Shown piece after piece: positions 44,346-54,590 of a stretch of 64,000 nt of DNA (its first letter is position 1; each line of letters opens with the position of its first letter). The position numbers and the translations under genes are program-made. The stretch comes from JAABRU01 sp041390465 (GTDB lineage: Bacteria > Desulfobacterota > Desulfobacteria > Desulfobacterales > Desulfococcaceae), in assembly GCA_041390465.1 (NCBI GenBank), contig JAWKPW010000019.1:1-64000 (forward strand), written 5' to 3'. Under the pieces are notes generated by a model. It made no database searches and was not told the origin of the DNA. It was given only the letters and a program-made list of their open reading frames with translations.

Positions 44346-46271
44346 ATGAGGATTGGAAGCAAGCTGGCTGTGTTTGCAGCCGGACTGTCTGTGGCAGCCA
44401 TTGTGCTGATGGTGTGCATTCTGTCTGTAAAACTTGAACAGATTCTTGTATCTGACAAAAAGGAAAAAACAGCAGAGGATGCCAGGAAAATCATTTCGGA
44501 TTTCAAATATGTAACAGATCAGTACCGCAAATATGCCCATTTCATTGCAACAGATCCGAATCTTTCAGATTTGATCCGGATTGCCCGGTTTACCAAAGAC
44601 ACGGAGCCGCTGAGACACAAACTTTTGCATCAGCAGGAGATTGTGAATTCAGATCATATGGAATTTTATGACAGAAATCATCAGAGAATTGCATCCACAG
44701 GAGCCAATGATCAAGACAAACAGGCCCTGCTTCCTGCGGAAATGGGGACAGAGCAGAAAATCATACAGCGAATTCTCACAGAGGACGGGCAGTTGCGGCT
44801 TGTGCTGTATGCAGGGATTTTCAGGGATGAGATATTTGACGGAACCCTGGTGCTGAAAAAAAATATTGACACTCCGTTTCTCAAACGTATATCCGGCAAT
44901 GGTCTGTTCATTGCCCTTCTTGACAAAAAAGACGGTCTTCTTCATGTCCGGGCTGCCTCCCGTGATGAGCAACTCCCTTTTGTGAAAACAGATGAGATGC
45001 AACTCCTGCAAAACAAAGACTTCCATTGTGACAATTATTCTCTTGGCCGCGAAAAGGGAATTGTTTTTGTCAGACCTTTTCCCCTTGATCCCGCGAATCC
45101 GGATCTGCTGCTTTTTTACTTTGCAGACAAAAAAGATGTGGAGAAACTGCACAAAGAGATGCTCAATATCTCCTTTGTGCTGGGAATTGCTCTCAGCATT
45201 GCGGCATGTGCCTCTGCACTGTTTTTTTCCGTCCGCGTCACCCGTTCCCTGAACAAAATCTGTGAATTTTCCTCCTGTGTTGCCGCCGGGGATCTGACCG
45301 GAAACATGCGGATAAAACGCAAGGATGAAATCGGCCTGCTTGCAGAGGCGCAAAATCGGATGATTTTCAGTCTGCACAGTATGATCCAAAATATTATAAA
45401 GAAAGCACGGACACTGGGAGAAGGGGTTATCTGCCAGGCTGCGGATTTGGAGGAAACATCCGCGTCTTTGCATCAGATAGATGCCATGTCCAAAAACAAT
45501 GCGGAAAATGCCGCACGCGCGGAAGAGCTGATTACGGCATTTGATCGGATGATTGACCGTGTCAGAGAATCCATGCGGGATAAGCGTTCCATGATACAGT
45601 TGGAAGATTCCATGAAAAGCATTGGGGTCACAGGCAGGGCCATACAGAATGTCATCCGGCTTATTGATGATATTGCTTTTCAAATCAATCTGCTGTCACT
45701 CAATGCCGCGATTGAGGCAGCCAGAGCCGGAGAAGCCGGGGCCGGCTTTTCTGTTGTGGCCGCAGAAGTGAGAAATCTTGCCCGGAGATCTGCACAGGCC
45801 GCCAAAGACACGGCTGATCTCATCCATGACATCATGGAACAGATGAAGCAGGGGCTGAAACTGACCGGTGAGATCAATCAAACCTTTGTGCAGATTACAA
45901 CAGGAACCGGCCAGATCCGCCATCTGATCAATGAAATCACAGCAGCCAGCAGTGAGCAGGCTGAAGGCATTGCACAAATCAGCATGGCCGTCAGCCGGAT
46001 GGCCCAAATCAATCAGTCCCATACCGGCATTGCCGATGAACTGGTATCAAATGTCAGTGCCTTCCGGATCAACGGAACCGCCATAAAAGAGGGGCCGCTG
46101 AAGATAAACGGCAAAGGGAAACGAATTGTTCCCCAAAAGAAACCTCTGCCTGTCCGGCGAATGAAAGATTCTGCCAAAACAGAGATAAAACCTGCATTTT
46201 CAGACAGGGAAACGAACAGACTTTTAACAGAATATGAATCCTTTTCTGACAAAATGCTGATAAGAAACTGA
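44346..46271 (+). CDS. Methyl-accepting chemotaxis protein
   Basis: 641 residues. TM1 is near 6-28; a periplasmic sensor region of about 235 residues follows (cache-like, starting EDARKIISDFKYVTDQ); TM2 is near 270-292; HAMP near 295-345; the signalling domain contains the conserved tip INLLSLNAAIEAARAGEAGA. There is no C-terminal pentapeptide for CheR. ATG 44346 has GGAAGGAG just upstream. It begins 40 bases after the last unit of the tandem hairpin array, so the array occupies the promoter region. No other chemotaxis genes are nearby. Confidence 0.93.
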   Translation: MRIGSKLAVFAAGLSVAAIVLMVCILSVKLEQILVSDKKEKTAEDARKIISDFKYVTDQYRKYAHFIATDPNLSDLIRIARFTKDTEPLRHKLLHQQEIVNSDHMEFYDRNHQRIASTGANDQDKQALLPAEMGTEQKIIQRILTEDGQLRLVLYAGIFRDEIFDGTLVLKKNIDTPFLKRISGNGLFIALLDKKDGLLHVRAASRDEQLPFVKTDEMQLLQNKDFHCDNYSLGREKGIVFVRPFPLDPANPDLLLFYFADKKDVEKLHKEMLNISFVLGIALSIAACASALFFSVRVTRSLNKICEFSSCVAAGDLTGNMRIKRKDEIGLLAEAQNRMIFSLHSMIQNIIKKARTLGEGVICQAADLEETSASLHQIDAMSKNNAENAARAEELITAFDRMIDRVRESMRDKRSMIQLEDSMKSIGVTGRAIQNVIRLIDDIAFQINLLSLNAAIEAARAGEAGAGFSVVAAEVRNLARRSAQAAKDTADLIHDIMEQMKQGLKLTGEINQTFVQITTGTGQIRHLINEITAASSEQAEGIAQISMAVSRMAQINQSHTGIADELVSNVSAFRINGTAIKEGPLKINGKGKRIVPQKKPLPVRRMKDSAKTEIKPAFSDRETNRLLTEYESFSDKMLIRN

Positions 46272-46383
46272 TGCATAAGAAAAGCGGCAGGGCTGACGTG
46301 ACAAATTGCTGCAGTCGGATATCGGATTGCACGGATGCCAATCTGAGCTGCAACAAGTACCCGGACGAAAATTTTCAGGTATA

Positions 46384-46418
46384 AAAAAACCGGGTTTTTC
46401 CGGAAAAATCCGGTTTTT
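46384..46418 (+). terminator. Hairpin terminator, CCGGATTTTT family
   Basis: AAAAACCGGGTTTTTCC pairs with GGAAAAATCCGGTTTTT about 110 bases after the chemoreceptor stop. It is the sister of 4145-4177 and 47156-47189. Confidence 0.65.
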
Positions 46419-46458
46419 CTGAAAACTTTATACCCGAAAATTTATGGTGACTTACTTA

Positions 46459-46606
46459 TAGCGATTCGCTGTTGAAATCATGCTTTTTTTAACCGCAAGG
46501 GACACGAAGACGGCGCAAAGGTCACAGCAAATTTGCACGGCGGCATAAAATCAGCGGAGAACCGGCACTGCCTTCCCCAAAATATGATTTCAATGGAGAA
46601 TTGGTA
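46459..46606. mobile_element. TA-flanked MITE, copy 2 (degenerate left end)
   Basis: The left end TAGCGATTCGCTGTTGAAAT and right end TTTCAATGGAGAATTGGTA are variants of the 35990-36152 ends. The interior shares ACCGCAAGGGACACGAAG and CAGCGGAGAACCGGCACTG with the other copies. Confidence 0.65.
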
Positions 46607-46758
46607 TTATCAGGTGAAATGATGCAGCAGCGGCGGGTTGCAATTCGCCTCCGCAGAAAATCATCAAAGAATTTTTCAGCCCATCACGGGAATAAGATTC
46701 TGGCACATTCATTTTTACAGTGTTTCCAATGAAAAGGAGGGGTTATTGTGGAAAAAGA

Positions 46759-46980
46759 ATGGATTATCAGCAGATGACACTGGAACAGCTTCTGCGGGAA
46801 AGAGACAAAAGAGCAGTGATGATTTTCGGTGGAAAAATCTTCTCCGGCACCCAGATTGAACATGCTGCGATCAGGGTGGAAAGGACTGAAATCCTGCGGC
46901 AGCACCTGATCCGTTTTTTGCGATATGATGACATGATAACACAGGGGATTTCAGATACGGATCAGGCACTGGCAGCCTAA
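46759..46980 (+). CDS. Small hypothetical protein with possible nine-codon leader
   Basis: 73 residues from ATG 46759, or 68 from ATG 46774 (MTLEQLLRERDKRAVMIFGG). The strong AAGGAGG at about 46733 is placed for a GTG at 46748, which would encode a nine-residue peptide ending in ATGA at 46774-46777, exactly overlapping the inner ATG. The main frame may therefore be expressed by re-initiation after a leader. The protein is helical and charged, with no recognised family. Confidence 0.5.
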   Translation: MDYQQMTLEQLLRERDKRAVMIFGGKIFSGTQIEHAAIRVERTEILRQHLIRFLRYDDMITQGISDTDQALAA

Positions 46981-47013
46981 GTGTTTCTTCAGAAAGTTCC
47001 GGATCGTCCAAAA

Positions 47014-47118
47014 GGGACAAAAATCCGCAAGGATTGATATTGTTACAGAAAAACTCTGAAAAAAACAAATCAGAATCCCGGAAGGGATGACATTGTCAAA
47101 GGGTTTGACCCACTGCTG
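47014..47118 (+). repeat. Dispersed 100-base intergenic repeat, copy 2
   Basis: It is the inverted counterpart of 35883-35978, sharing AAATCAGAATCCCGGAAGGG and ATGACATTGTC. Both copies end near GGTTTGNCCC sequence. Confidence 0.75.
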
Positions 47119-47155
47119 CATGACCAACTTGGTTTTTAAGATAAAACAGGGAATG

Positions 47156-47189
47156 AAAAAACCGGATTTTTTGGAAAAATCCGGTTTTT
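47156..47189. terminator. Hairpin of the CCGGATTTTT family
   Basis: AAAAACCGGATTTTTT pairs with AAAAATCCGGTTTTT, the third copy of the family. It lies between the small hypothetical gene and the end of aat, so it could terminate either side. Confidence 0.6.
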
Positions 47190-47251
47190 GATTCTGTAAA
47201 ATTCAACATGTTTATGCACTGCTGAAATAACCTGTACAATTTTCTGCCCAT

Positions 47252-47285
47252 AAACCCTGACGGTTTTGAAAACCATTGGGGTTTG
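47252..47285 (-). terminator. Hairpin of the AACCC family downstream of aat
   Basis: AAACCCTGACGGTTTTG with AAAACCATTGGGGTTT, imperfect, about 30 bases beyond the aat stop on the minus strand. It is related to 2257-2295. Confidence 0.5.
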
Positions 47286-47313
47286 GAACTTATTTTGATA
47301 CAGCCCCCTGGCA

Positions 47314-48033
47314 TCAGGGGCTCTGTTCTGACAGAGACAGGTCTTCTGCCTCATCAAACCGCCATGGCCCCATGCGTGTTTTCTTTTTCAGGGATTTTTC
47401 CAACTGCTTCAGAAAGATTCTGCGGGGAATCTCCCTTGCCCCGAAACTGACCAGATGCCGGGTATGCACCTGACAGTCAATCAAATCAAAATGCCACGTT
47501 TCCAACTGCTGCACCAGTTTCACAAAGGCTGCCTTGGAGGCATTGCTTACCCGCATGAACATGGATTCCCCGAAAAAGGCTCCGCCCAGCGAGATTCCGT
47601 ACAAACCGCCCACCAGACGGCCATCCTGCCATGTTTCCACAGAATGCGCATAGCCCTGTTCGTGCATATGGCAGTAGGCTTCAATCATTTCATCCACAAT
47701 CCATGTCCCCTGCCCGGTTTCCGTGCGCACGGATGCGCATTCGCAGATCACCTGCTCAAAGGCCCTGTCCATGGTGATGCGGAACCTGTTCTTCCGCATG
47801 ATCTTTTTCAGACTTGAGGAAACAGTCAGTTCCGCAGGATACAATACCAGTCTGGGGTCCGGAGACCACCAGATAATGGGCTCATCTTCACAATACCAGG
47901 GAAATATGCCCATTTTATAGGCCAGAAGCAGACGGGCAGGACGCAGATCCCCCCCCACGGCCAGCACGCCTTCCTTTTCTGCCAGATGGGGGGGAGGAAA
48001 ACCGATTCTTTCAGAAAGCTGGAACACCGGCAT
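47314..48033 (-). CDS. aat: Leucyl/phenylalanyl-tRNA--protein transferase
   Basis: 239 residues. It adds Leu or Phe to proteins with N-terminal Lys or Arg, making N-degrons. Signatures: GGDLRPARLLLAYKMGIFPW, IIWWSPDPRLVL, SVETWQDGRLVGGLYG, GAFFGESMF and LIDCQVHTRHLVSFGA. It is full length. The gene follows clpA by five bases and is the last of clpS-clpA-aat, so the enzyme that makes the degron and the machine that reads it are made together. Confidence 0.96.
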   Translation of the reverse strand: MPVFQLSERIGFPPPHLAEKEGVLAVGGDLRPARLLLAYKMGIFPWYCEDEPIIWWSPDPRLVLYPAELTVSSSLKKIMRKNRFRITMDRAFEQVICECASVRTETGQGTWIVDEMIEAYCHMHEQGYAHSVETWQDGRLVGGLYGISLGGAFFGESMFMRVSNASKAAFVKLVQQLETWHFDLIDCQVHTRHLVSFGAREIPRRIFLKQLEKSLKKKTRMGPWRFDEAEDLSLSEQSP

Positions 48034-48038
48034 GGGAA

Positions 48039-50324
48039 TTATTTCTTTTCCTGCAATTCACTGTTGTAAACAAAAACGATCTCATCATCTTTCATATCCA
48101 GATAAACACTTCCGCCTTTTTCCAGTTTTCCGAACAGAATCTCATCTGCGAGTCTGTCCTTGATCTCTGTCTGAATCAGGCGCCTGAGGGGTCTTGCGCC
48201 GTAGCGCGGATCATATCCCTTTTCCGCCAGCCGGGTGCGGACTTTGGCCGAAATCGTCAGATTCACCTTTTTGCCCGCGAGTTGTCCGTTGAGTTCGGCA
48301 ATGAATTTGTCCACCACTTTTTCCATGATTTCCACGGACAGGGCTTCAAAGGAGATAATGGCATCCAGACGGTTCCGGAATTCAGGGGAGAAGAATTTTT
48401 CAATGGCTTTTTCGCTTTTGCTTTTCACATCCTTTTTCGGATCACTGAACCCGATGGTATGACTGCTCATTTCCCGCGCACCTGCGTTGGAGGTCATAAT
48501 CACGATCACATTGCGGAAATCAGCCTTTTTTCCGTTGTTGTCCGTAAGGGTGGCATAATCAAGCACCTGCAGCAGAATGTTGAAAATATCCGGATGCGCC
48601 TTTTCAATCTCATCCAGCAGCAGCACGCAGTGGGGATGCTTGCGGATGCCGTCCGTGAGCAGGCCGCCCTGATCAAAACCGATATATCCGGGAGGCGCGC
48701 CAATCAGACGGGCCACCGCATGTTTTTCCATGTATTCGCTCATGTCAAAGCGCAGGAAACTGATGCCCAGCGTGGAGGAAATCTGCCGGGCCACTTCGGT
48801 TTTTCCCACACCTGTGGGGCCTGTGAACAGAAAGGAGCCCACCGGATGCTCCGGTATTCCCAGCCCCGCGCGGGCCCGGCGGATGGATTTCACCACAGAG
48901 GAGATGGCATCATCCTGGCCGAAAACCGCTTTTTTCAGACTTTCTCCCAGATTTTCCAGCCGGGCTTTGTCAGAGGAGGATACGCTCTGGGTGGGAATTT
49001 TGGCCATTTTCGCAACGGTTTTTTCAATATCCGCGGGATGGGCCTTTTTCCGGAATCCGCCCCCGCTGAGACGCAGAAAGGCTCCGGTTTCATCAATGAC
49101 ATCAATGGCCTTGTCCGGCAGATACCGGTCATTGATGTATTTGGCGGAAAGTTCTGCTGCGGATTTGAGAGCCCCGTCTGTATAAACAATATTGTGATGC
49201 TCCTCATAGCACTCTTTGAGTCCTTTGAGAATCCTGTAACTTTCCTCCACTGTGGGTTCCGAGATTTCAATCTTTTCAAAGCGCCGGGACAGAGCCCGAT
49301 CTTTTTCCAGATGATTCTGGTATTCCTCATAGGTGGTGGAGCCGATGCACCGCATTTCCCCGCTGGCCAGAAAGGGTTTCATGATGTTGGAGGCATCCAT
49401 GGTTCCGCTGCTGGAGGCTCCGGCTCCCACAATGGTATGGATTTCATCAATAAAAAGAATTGCATTCTTTTTCTGCTTCAGGGCAGTGATAACCCCCTTG
49501 AGTCTTTTTTCAAAATCCCCCCTGAATTTGGTTCCTGCCAGAAGCGCACCCAGATCCAGGGCATAAATGCGGACATCCTTCAGCACATCCGGCACATCCC
49601 CCGTATGAATTTTCAGGGCCAGCCCCTCGGCCATGGCTGTTTTGCCCACTCCCGGATCCCCCACAAACACAGGATTGTTCTTGCGGCGCCGGCAGAGCAC
49701 CTGCACCGTGCGTTCCAGTTCCGCCTCCCGGCCGATGAGGGGATCAATTTTCCCCTTTGCCGCTTTGCTCACCAAATCTGTGGTAAACACCTTGAGGGGA
49801 TCAGCCGCCTTTTTGGGTGCTTTGGACGGATCCTCGGTGCCTCCTTCTGTTTTTTCCGGCTGTTCCGTATCCGGTGCAGCCGCGCTGAACGCGGCTTTGG
49901 GCATTTCATGGGAGATGTAATTGAGCACATCCAGACGGGTGATGCCTTCCTGCATCATATAGTAAACAGCGTAGGATGCCTCTTCCAGAAACATGGATGC
50001 CAGAATGTCGCCCACATCCACTTCCGCCTTTTCAGAAGAACGCGCCTGATTCACAGCCCGCTGTATCACTCTCCGGAATCCCACTGTCTGCTGAAAAACA
50101 TAGTCCCGGCCTTCCGGGATGCTCTGCATCCGCTCCATGAAAAATGCCTGCAGCCGGTTTTTCAGATTTTCAATACTGCCGCCGCAGCCTTCAATGATTC
50201 CAATGCCGGTTTCATCATGGAGAATGGCATACAGGACATGCTCTATGCAGATATGCTCATGGCGCCTTTTTTTTGCCTCCCTTACGGCAAAACCCAGGGT
50301 GGCGTTCAGTTCTTTGCTGATCAT
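48039..50324 (-). CDS. clpA: ATP-dependent Clp protease ATPase subunit ClpA
   Basis: 761 residues, close to E. coli ClpA (758). Clp N domain at about 1-145; AAA1 with GDPGVGKTAM near 217; AAA2 with GPTGVGKTEV near 495 and LLDEIEKAHPDIFN; C-terminal D2-small domain with YDPRYGARPLRRLIQ. It unfolds substrates for ClpP and takes N-degron proteins from ClpS. Its start codon follows the clpS stop directly (GAGGAGGAATAAATG), so ribosomes can re-initiate. The large antisense frame is a shadow. Confidence 0.97.
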   Translation of the reverse strand: MISKELNATLGFAVREAKKRRHEHICIEHVLYAILHDETGIGIIEGCGGSIENLKNRLQAFFMERMQSIPEGRDYVFQQTVGFRRVIQRAVNQARSSEKAEVDVGDILASMFLEEASYAVYYMMQEGITRLDVLNYISHEMPKAAFSAAAPDTEQPEKTEGGTEDPSKAPKKAADPLKVFTTDLVSKAAKGKIDPLIGREAELERTVQVLCRRRKNNPVFVGDPGVGKTAMAEGLALKIHTGDVPDVLKDVRIYALDLGALLAGTKFRGDFEKRLKGVITALKQKKNAILFIDEIHTIVGAGASSSGTMDASNIMKPFLASGEMRCIGSTTYEEYQNHLEKDRALSRRFEKIEISEPTVEESYRILKGLKECYEEHHNIVYTDGALKSAAELSAKYINDRYLPDKAIDVIDETGAFLRLSGGGFRKKAHPADIEKTVAKMAKIPTQSVSSSDKARLENLGESLKKAVFGQDDAISSVVKSIRRARAGLGIPEHPVGSFLFTGPTGVGKTEVARQISSTLGISFLRFDMSEYMEKHAVARLIGAPPGYIGFDQGGLLTDGIRKHPHCVLLLDEIEKAHPDIFNILLQVLDYATLTDNNGKKADFRNVIVIMTSNAGAREMSSHTIGFSDPKKDVKSKSEKAIEKFFSPEFRNRLDAIISFEALSVEIMEKVVDKFIAELNGQLAGKKVNLTISAKVRTRLAEKGYDPRYGARPLRRLIQTEIKDRLADEILFGKLEKGGSVYLDMKDDEIVFVYNSELQEKK

Positions 50325-50639
50325 TTATTCCTCCTCCATGGAGCATTTGAGCGGATAACCGTTTTCTCCGGCCAGTTTGCTTACGGTTTCCACTTTGGTT
50401 TCAGCCACTTCGCAGGTATAAACCCCGCAGATGCCAATGCCTTTTCTGTGGACACTGAGCATGATCTGCGTGGCCTCCTCCTCGGCTTTGTTGAATACGA
50501 ACATGAGGATTTCCACAACAAAATCCATTGGTGTGTAATTGTCGTTGTGGAGAAGCACCTTGTACATGGACGGTTCGTGAATGTCTTCCAGGGTGTCAGA
50601 TTCGACAGTTTCCTGAACATCAGGCTCCAGAGAATGCAT
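50325..50639 (-). CDS. clpS: ClpS adaptor
   Basis: 104 residues. Core motif YKVLLHNDNYTPMDFVVEIL, then the helical IMLSVHRKGIGICGVYTCEV, which form the N-degron pocket. The N-terminal 30 residues are flexible. The ATG at 50639 follows GGAGG; a longer frame to 50663 is less likely. It is first of clpS-clpA-aat. Confidence 0.96.
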   Translation of the reverse strand: MHSLEPDVQETVESDTLEDIHEPSMYKVLLHNDNYTPMDFVVEILMFVFNKAEEEATQIMLSVHRKGIGICGVYTCEVAETKVETVSKLAGENGYPLKCSMEEE

Positions 50640-50694
50640 ACTTCCCCCTCCAAAAAGTATCACACGTATTTTTTTCAGTCTTTTCCATTTCTGT

Positions 50695-53312
50695 CTATTT
50701 CCCGCAGCATTTTTTGTATTTCAGTCCGCTGCCGCAGGGGCAGGGATCATTTCTGCCCACTTTTTTTTCTGCGCGTCTCACGGGTTTCTTTTTCACCGGT
50801 TCCGAATCACCGCTGCCGGAAAAAATCAGATTTTCCTCACGGGGCTTTTTCAGATCATTGATTGTGCCGGTCTGGACCCTGTGAATGCGGAACAGGGTGG
50901 ACACGGTTTCCTCCTTGACCCGGGCAATCATGCTGTTGAACATCTCAAAGCCTTCTTTTTTGTATACAATCAGCGGATTCTGCTGGGCATATCCCCGCAG
51001 ACCGATACCTTCCTTGAGATGATCCATGTTGAGCAGATGATCCTTCCAGAGCGTGTCCACAGTCTGCAGCATGACATAGCGTTCCAGATTTCTGAGGTCT
51101 TCCTGACCAAACTCGGTCTCTTTCTCATCATAAATCCGGATGGCGGACGTGTAAATCAGATCCGCGAGTTTTTCCGCATCCAGCCCCTCCAGCGAGGCAT
51201 CATCGAGTTCCATGCGGAAATTGAACTGCTGAAAGATGGCATCGTTAAGCCCTTTGATGTCCCAGTCTTCGGGCAGGATTTTCTCATCCGCGAAATCCAG
51301 AGCAAGTTCTTCAGCTTTTTCAAAGATCATGTCCTCAATGGAGGGCCGCAGGTTCTCACCGGTAAGGGCTTCCCGGCGCTGCTCGTAGATAACCTCCCGC
51401 TGCTGGTTCATGACATCATCATATTCCAGCAGATGCTTGCGGATGTCAAAGTTGTGGGCCTCCACCTTGGACTGCGCGTTTTCTATGGCACGGGAAATAA
51501 GGCCGTGCTCAATGGGTTCGCCCTCCTCCATGCCCAGTCTGTCCATAATGCTCTGGATGCGCTCTCCCCCAAAGATGCGCATGAGATCATCTTCCAAAGC
51601 CAGATAGAAACGCGAGGAACCCGGATCCCCCTGACGGCCGGAACGCCCCCGCAACTGGTTGTCAATGCGGCGGCTTTCATGCCTTTCCGTGCCAAGAATA
51701 TGCAGGCCTCCGGCCTCGATCACGGCATCGTGCCGTTTTTTCCACTCGGCTCTGAATTTCTCAATCTCCTCGGGCGCAGGCGGTTCACTGCGCTGTGCAG
51801 CCTCTGCCTCCCAGTTGCCGCCCAGAATAATGTCGGTTCCGCGTCCGGCCATGTTGGTGGCAATGGTCACAGCACCGGGACGGCCTGCCTGTGCCACAAT
51901 TTCAGCTTCCTTTTCATGGTGCTTGGCATTGAGAACCGTGTGCTTTATCCCTTTTTTGTCCAGTTTCCGGCTCAGATCTTCAGACACATCAATGGAAATG
52001 GTTCCCACCAGCACAGGCTGGCCGCGTTTGTGGCAGTCCGCAATCTCCTCTGTGACAGCCGCAAACTTTTCCCTGCGGGTTTTGTAAATCATATCCGCAT
52101 AATCCTTTCGGATCATGGGTTTGTTGGTGGGAATGACTGTGACATCCAGATTGTAGATCTTTTTGAACTCGGCAGCCTCGGTGTCTGCCGTGCCGGTCAT
52201 GCCCGACAGTTTGTTGTACATGCGGAAATAATTCTGGAAGGTGATGGTGGCCAGGGTCTGGTTTTCATTTTCGATTTTGACATTCTCTTTTGCCTCCAGA
52301 GCCTGATGCAGTCCCTCACTGTAACGCCGTCCCGGCATGAGACGGCCTGTGAACTCATCCACAATCAGCACTTCGCCGTTTTTCACAATATAGTCCACAT
52401 CCCGCTTGAACAGGGTATGGGCTTTCAGAGCCTGATTGACGTGGTGCAGAATTTCTATATTTCGGGGATCATAAATATTTTCCACTTCCAGAAGTTTTTC
52501 CGCCTCTGGACCCCTTCCTCTGTCAGCACCACGGATCGGGCCTTTTCATCAATGGTGTAATCCTCATCCTTTCTCAGCCTGGGGATGATGGTATTGACCT
52601 GATAGTAGAGACTGGTGGATTTTTCCGCAGGGCCGGAAATAATCAGCGGGGTTCTGGCCTCATCAATGAGGATGCTGTCCACCTCATCCACAATGGCATA
52701 GTTGAGATCCTTCTGCACCAGGGATTCCCGGTGGAATTTCATATTGTCCCGGAGATAGTCAAAGCCGAACTCATTGTTGGTTCCATACGTGATATCCGAA
52801 CCATAGGCAGCCTTGCGCTCCTCATCATCCAGGCCGTGCACAATGACTCCCACACCTAAACCGAGAAAACGGTATATCTGCCCCATCCATTCCGAGTCCC
52901 GGCGGGCCAGGTAATCGTTTACGGTTACAATGTGAACCCCTCGTCCGTCCAGGGCATTGAGATAGGCCGCAAGGGTGGAAACCAGAGTTTTTCCCTCACC
53001 GGTTTTCATTTCCGAGATTTTTCCCTGATGCAGAACAATGCCGCCGATGAGCTGCACATCATAATGGCGCAGCCTCAGAGTGCGCACTGAAGCCTCCCGC
53101 ACCGTGGCAAAGGCTTCCGGGAGAAGCGCATCCAGTTCCTCCCCTTTTTCCAGCCTTTCCCGGAAACGGACGGTCTGATTTTTCAGTTCCGCATCACTCA
53201 TGGCACGAATGCCTGCCTCCTGCTGGTTCACCTGCTCCACAAGAGGCTGCATCCGTTTGATTTCACGTTCATTTTTGCTTCCAAACATCTTTGTCAGAAA
53301 ATCAAGAATCAT
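50695..53312 (-). CDS. secA: SecA translocase ATPase, broken by a one-base deletion
   Basis: The N-terminal frame (53312 to about 52505) has KISEMKTGEGKTLVSTLAAY, YGTNNEFGFDYLRDNM and VDEVDSILIDEARTPLIISG. The C-terminal frame (about 52500 to 50695) has VDEFTGRLMPGRRYSEGLHQ, TATNMAGRGTDI-like IATNMAGRGTDIILGG and the zinc tail DPCPCGSGLKYKKCC. They join after EEGVQ if one base is restored near 52507 (GTCCAGAG then GCGGAA), giving about 872 residues, normal for SecA. SecA is essential and no second copy is in the window, so a sequencing error is the leading explanation. Confidence 0.9.
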
Positions 53313-53836
53313 TCTGTGCAAGGTTCCTTTTTTTCAAATTGGCGGAAAACACTGCTGTTTCCCAAAAAATTATGCGCTGAAAAATGATGAAAAAATATAT
53401 CCAAATCTTTTCAGAGGGGATTCTTTCCTTTGCCTGCCGGAGCCCCTTTCCTTTCTGTCCGCAAAACTGCATCTGTGACGAACTTGGATTATTATAGGCA
53501 TATTTTATGACGAAAGCAAAGGATTGTTCCATGAAGAATGCAATTTTTGTGCAAAAAATGGAAAAAAACTCATTTTGCGCCCCTTTGTTTAAGGCTCAGA
53601 TTCCCGAAACAGGATGTCCGCAAATTCGGGAAAGCATGTTTGCGTCAGGAATATATTTCCAAACTTGCTGTTGTGTTTTTCCTGAACAATGCGTTATAAT
53701 TTGGAACAGATCTGATCAACATGTCTGGTCAGAGGAAGCTGTCTGTGCGGAAATGTGTCAGGTTATGGCCTTTTTATTTTTCACCGTGCAATGCCTGCGA
53801 GAGCGGTTTCTGTTGCACAATGAAAGGAGGAAACTG
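53313..53836 (+). promoter_or_regulatory. Divergent secA / serpin intergenic region with probable serpin promoter
   Basis: TTGTGT at 53671-53676 and TATAAT at 53695-53700 are spaced by 18 bases, about 137 bases before the serpin start. The long in-frame extension upstream of the serpin ATG is not coding-like. No other gene is seen in this 520-base gap. Confidence 0.45.
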
Positions 53837-54590
53837 ATGAGGAAATCAATGATGTTTTTTGCGGTATTGGGCATTTTTCTGTGCCAGGTTCCGGCACGGG
53901 CATCGGAAAACAGGGAAGTGCAGCCTGTGGTAAAAGCAAATACAGAATTTGCGCTTGATTTGTATGGCACACTCAGGCGCGGGGAAGGCAATCTTTTTTT
54001 CTCTCCGTACAGCATTTCCTCAGCGCTTGCCATGACCTGGGCCGGCGCCGGGGGACAGACAGCAGAGCAGATGGCCTCAGTTCTTCATTTTGCTTCAGAA
54101 CCCGGTTATATCCATGCGGCATTTTCCAATCTTCAGAAAGAATTGGATGTCGGAGAAAAGAAACGCGCTTATGAACTGCATATCGCCAATGCCCTGTGGG
54201 TGCAGCAGGGCTGTCCGCTCCAAAAAGAATTCACGGATCTGCTTGATGAACAGTATGCTGCGGGGCTGAGACAGTGCAATTTTGCCGGTGCTGCGGAAGA
54301 ATCCCGGCAAATGATAAACGCATGGGTGGAAGACAAAACCCGTGACAAAATCACAGATTTGATAACCCCTGGGATACTGGACGCGCTTACCCGGCTTGTT
54401 CTCACCAATGCGGTTTACTTCAAAGGCATGTGGGCCAGTCAGTTCAAAAAGGAGCAGACACAGCCCGCGCCCTTCACGCTGGCGGACGGAAACATCAGTC
54501 AGGTTTCCCTGATGCATCAGAAAGGAAATTTCGGCTATTTCGAAACAAAAGATTTGCAGGTGCTTGAAATGCCTTATGAAGGGGATGATA
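53837..54590 (+). pseudogene. Serpin 1, C-terminal third missing
   Basis: The start at ATG 53837 follows AAAGGAGG. A signal peptide (about 1-22, MFFAVLGIFLCQVPARAS) precedes a serpin fold: NLFFSPYSISSALAMTWAGA near 50, LVLTNAVYFKGMWASQF near 188, and LQVLEMPYEG near 242. The sequence switches to transposase DNA at about 54590, so the breach region, hinge and reactive centre loop are lost. Serpins are covalent serine/cysteine protease inhibitors; bacterial exported ones are uncommon. The remaining part matches serpin 2, showing an ancestral tandem pair. Confidence 0.85.

Noticed and set aside
48282..50861. 859-codon plus-strand frame over clpA-clpS
   Set aside because: Antisense shadow of conserved genes.
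50881..52560. 559-codon plus-strand frame over secA
   Set aside because: Antisense shadow of secA.
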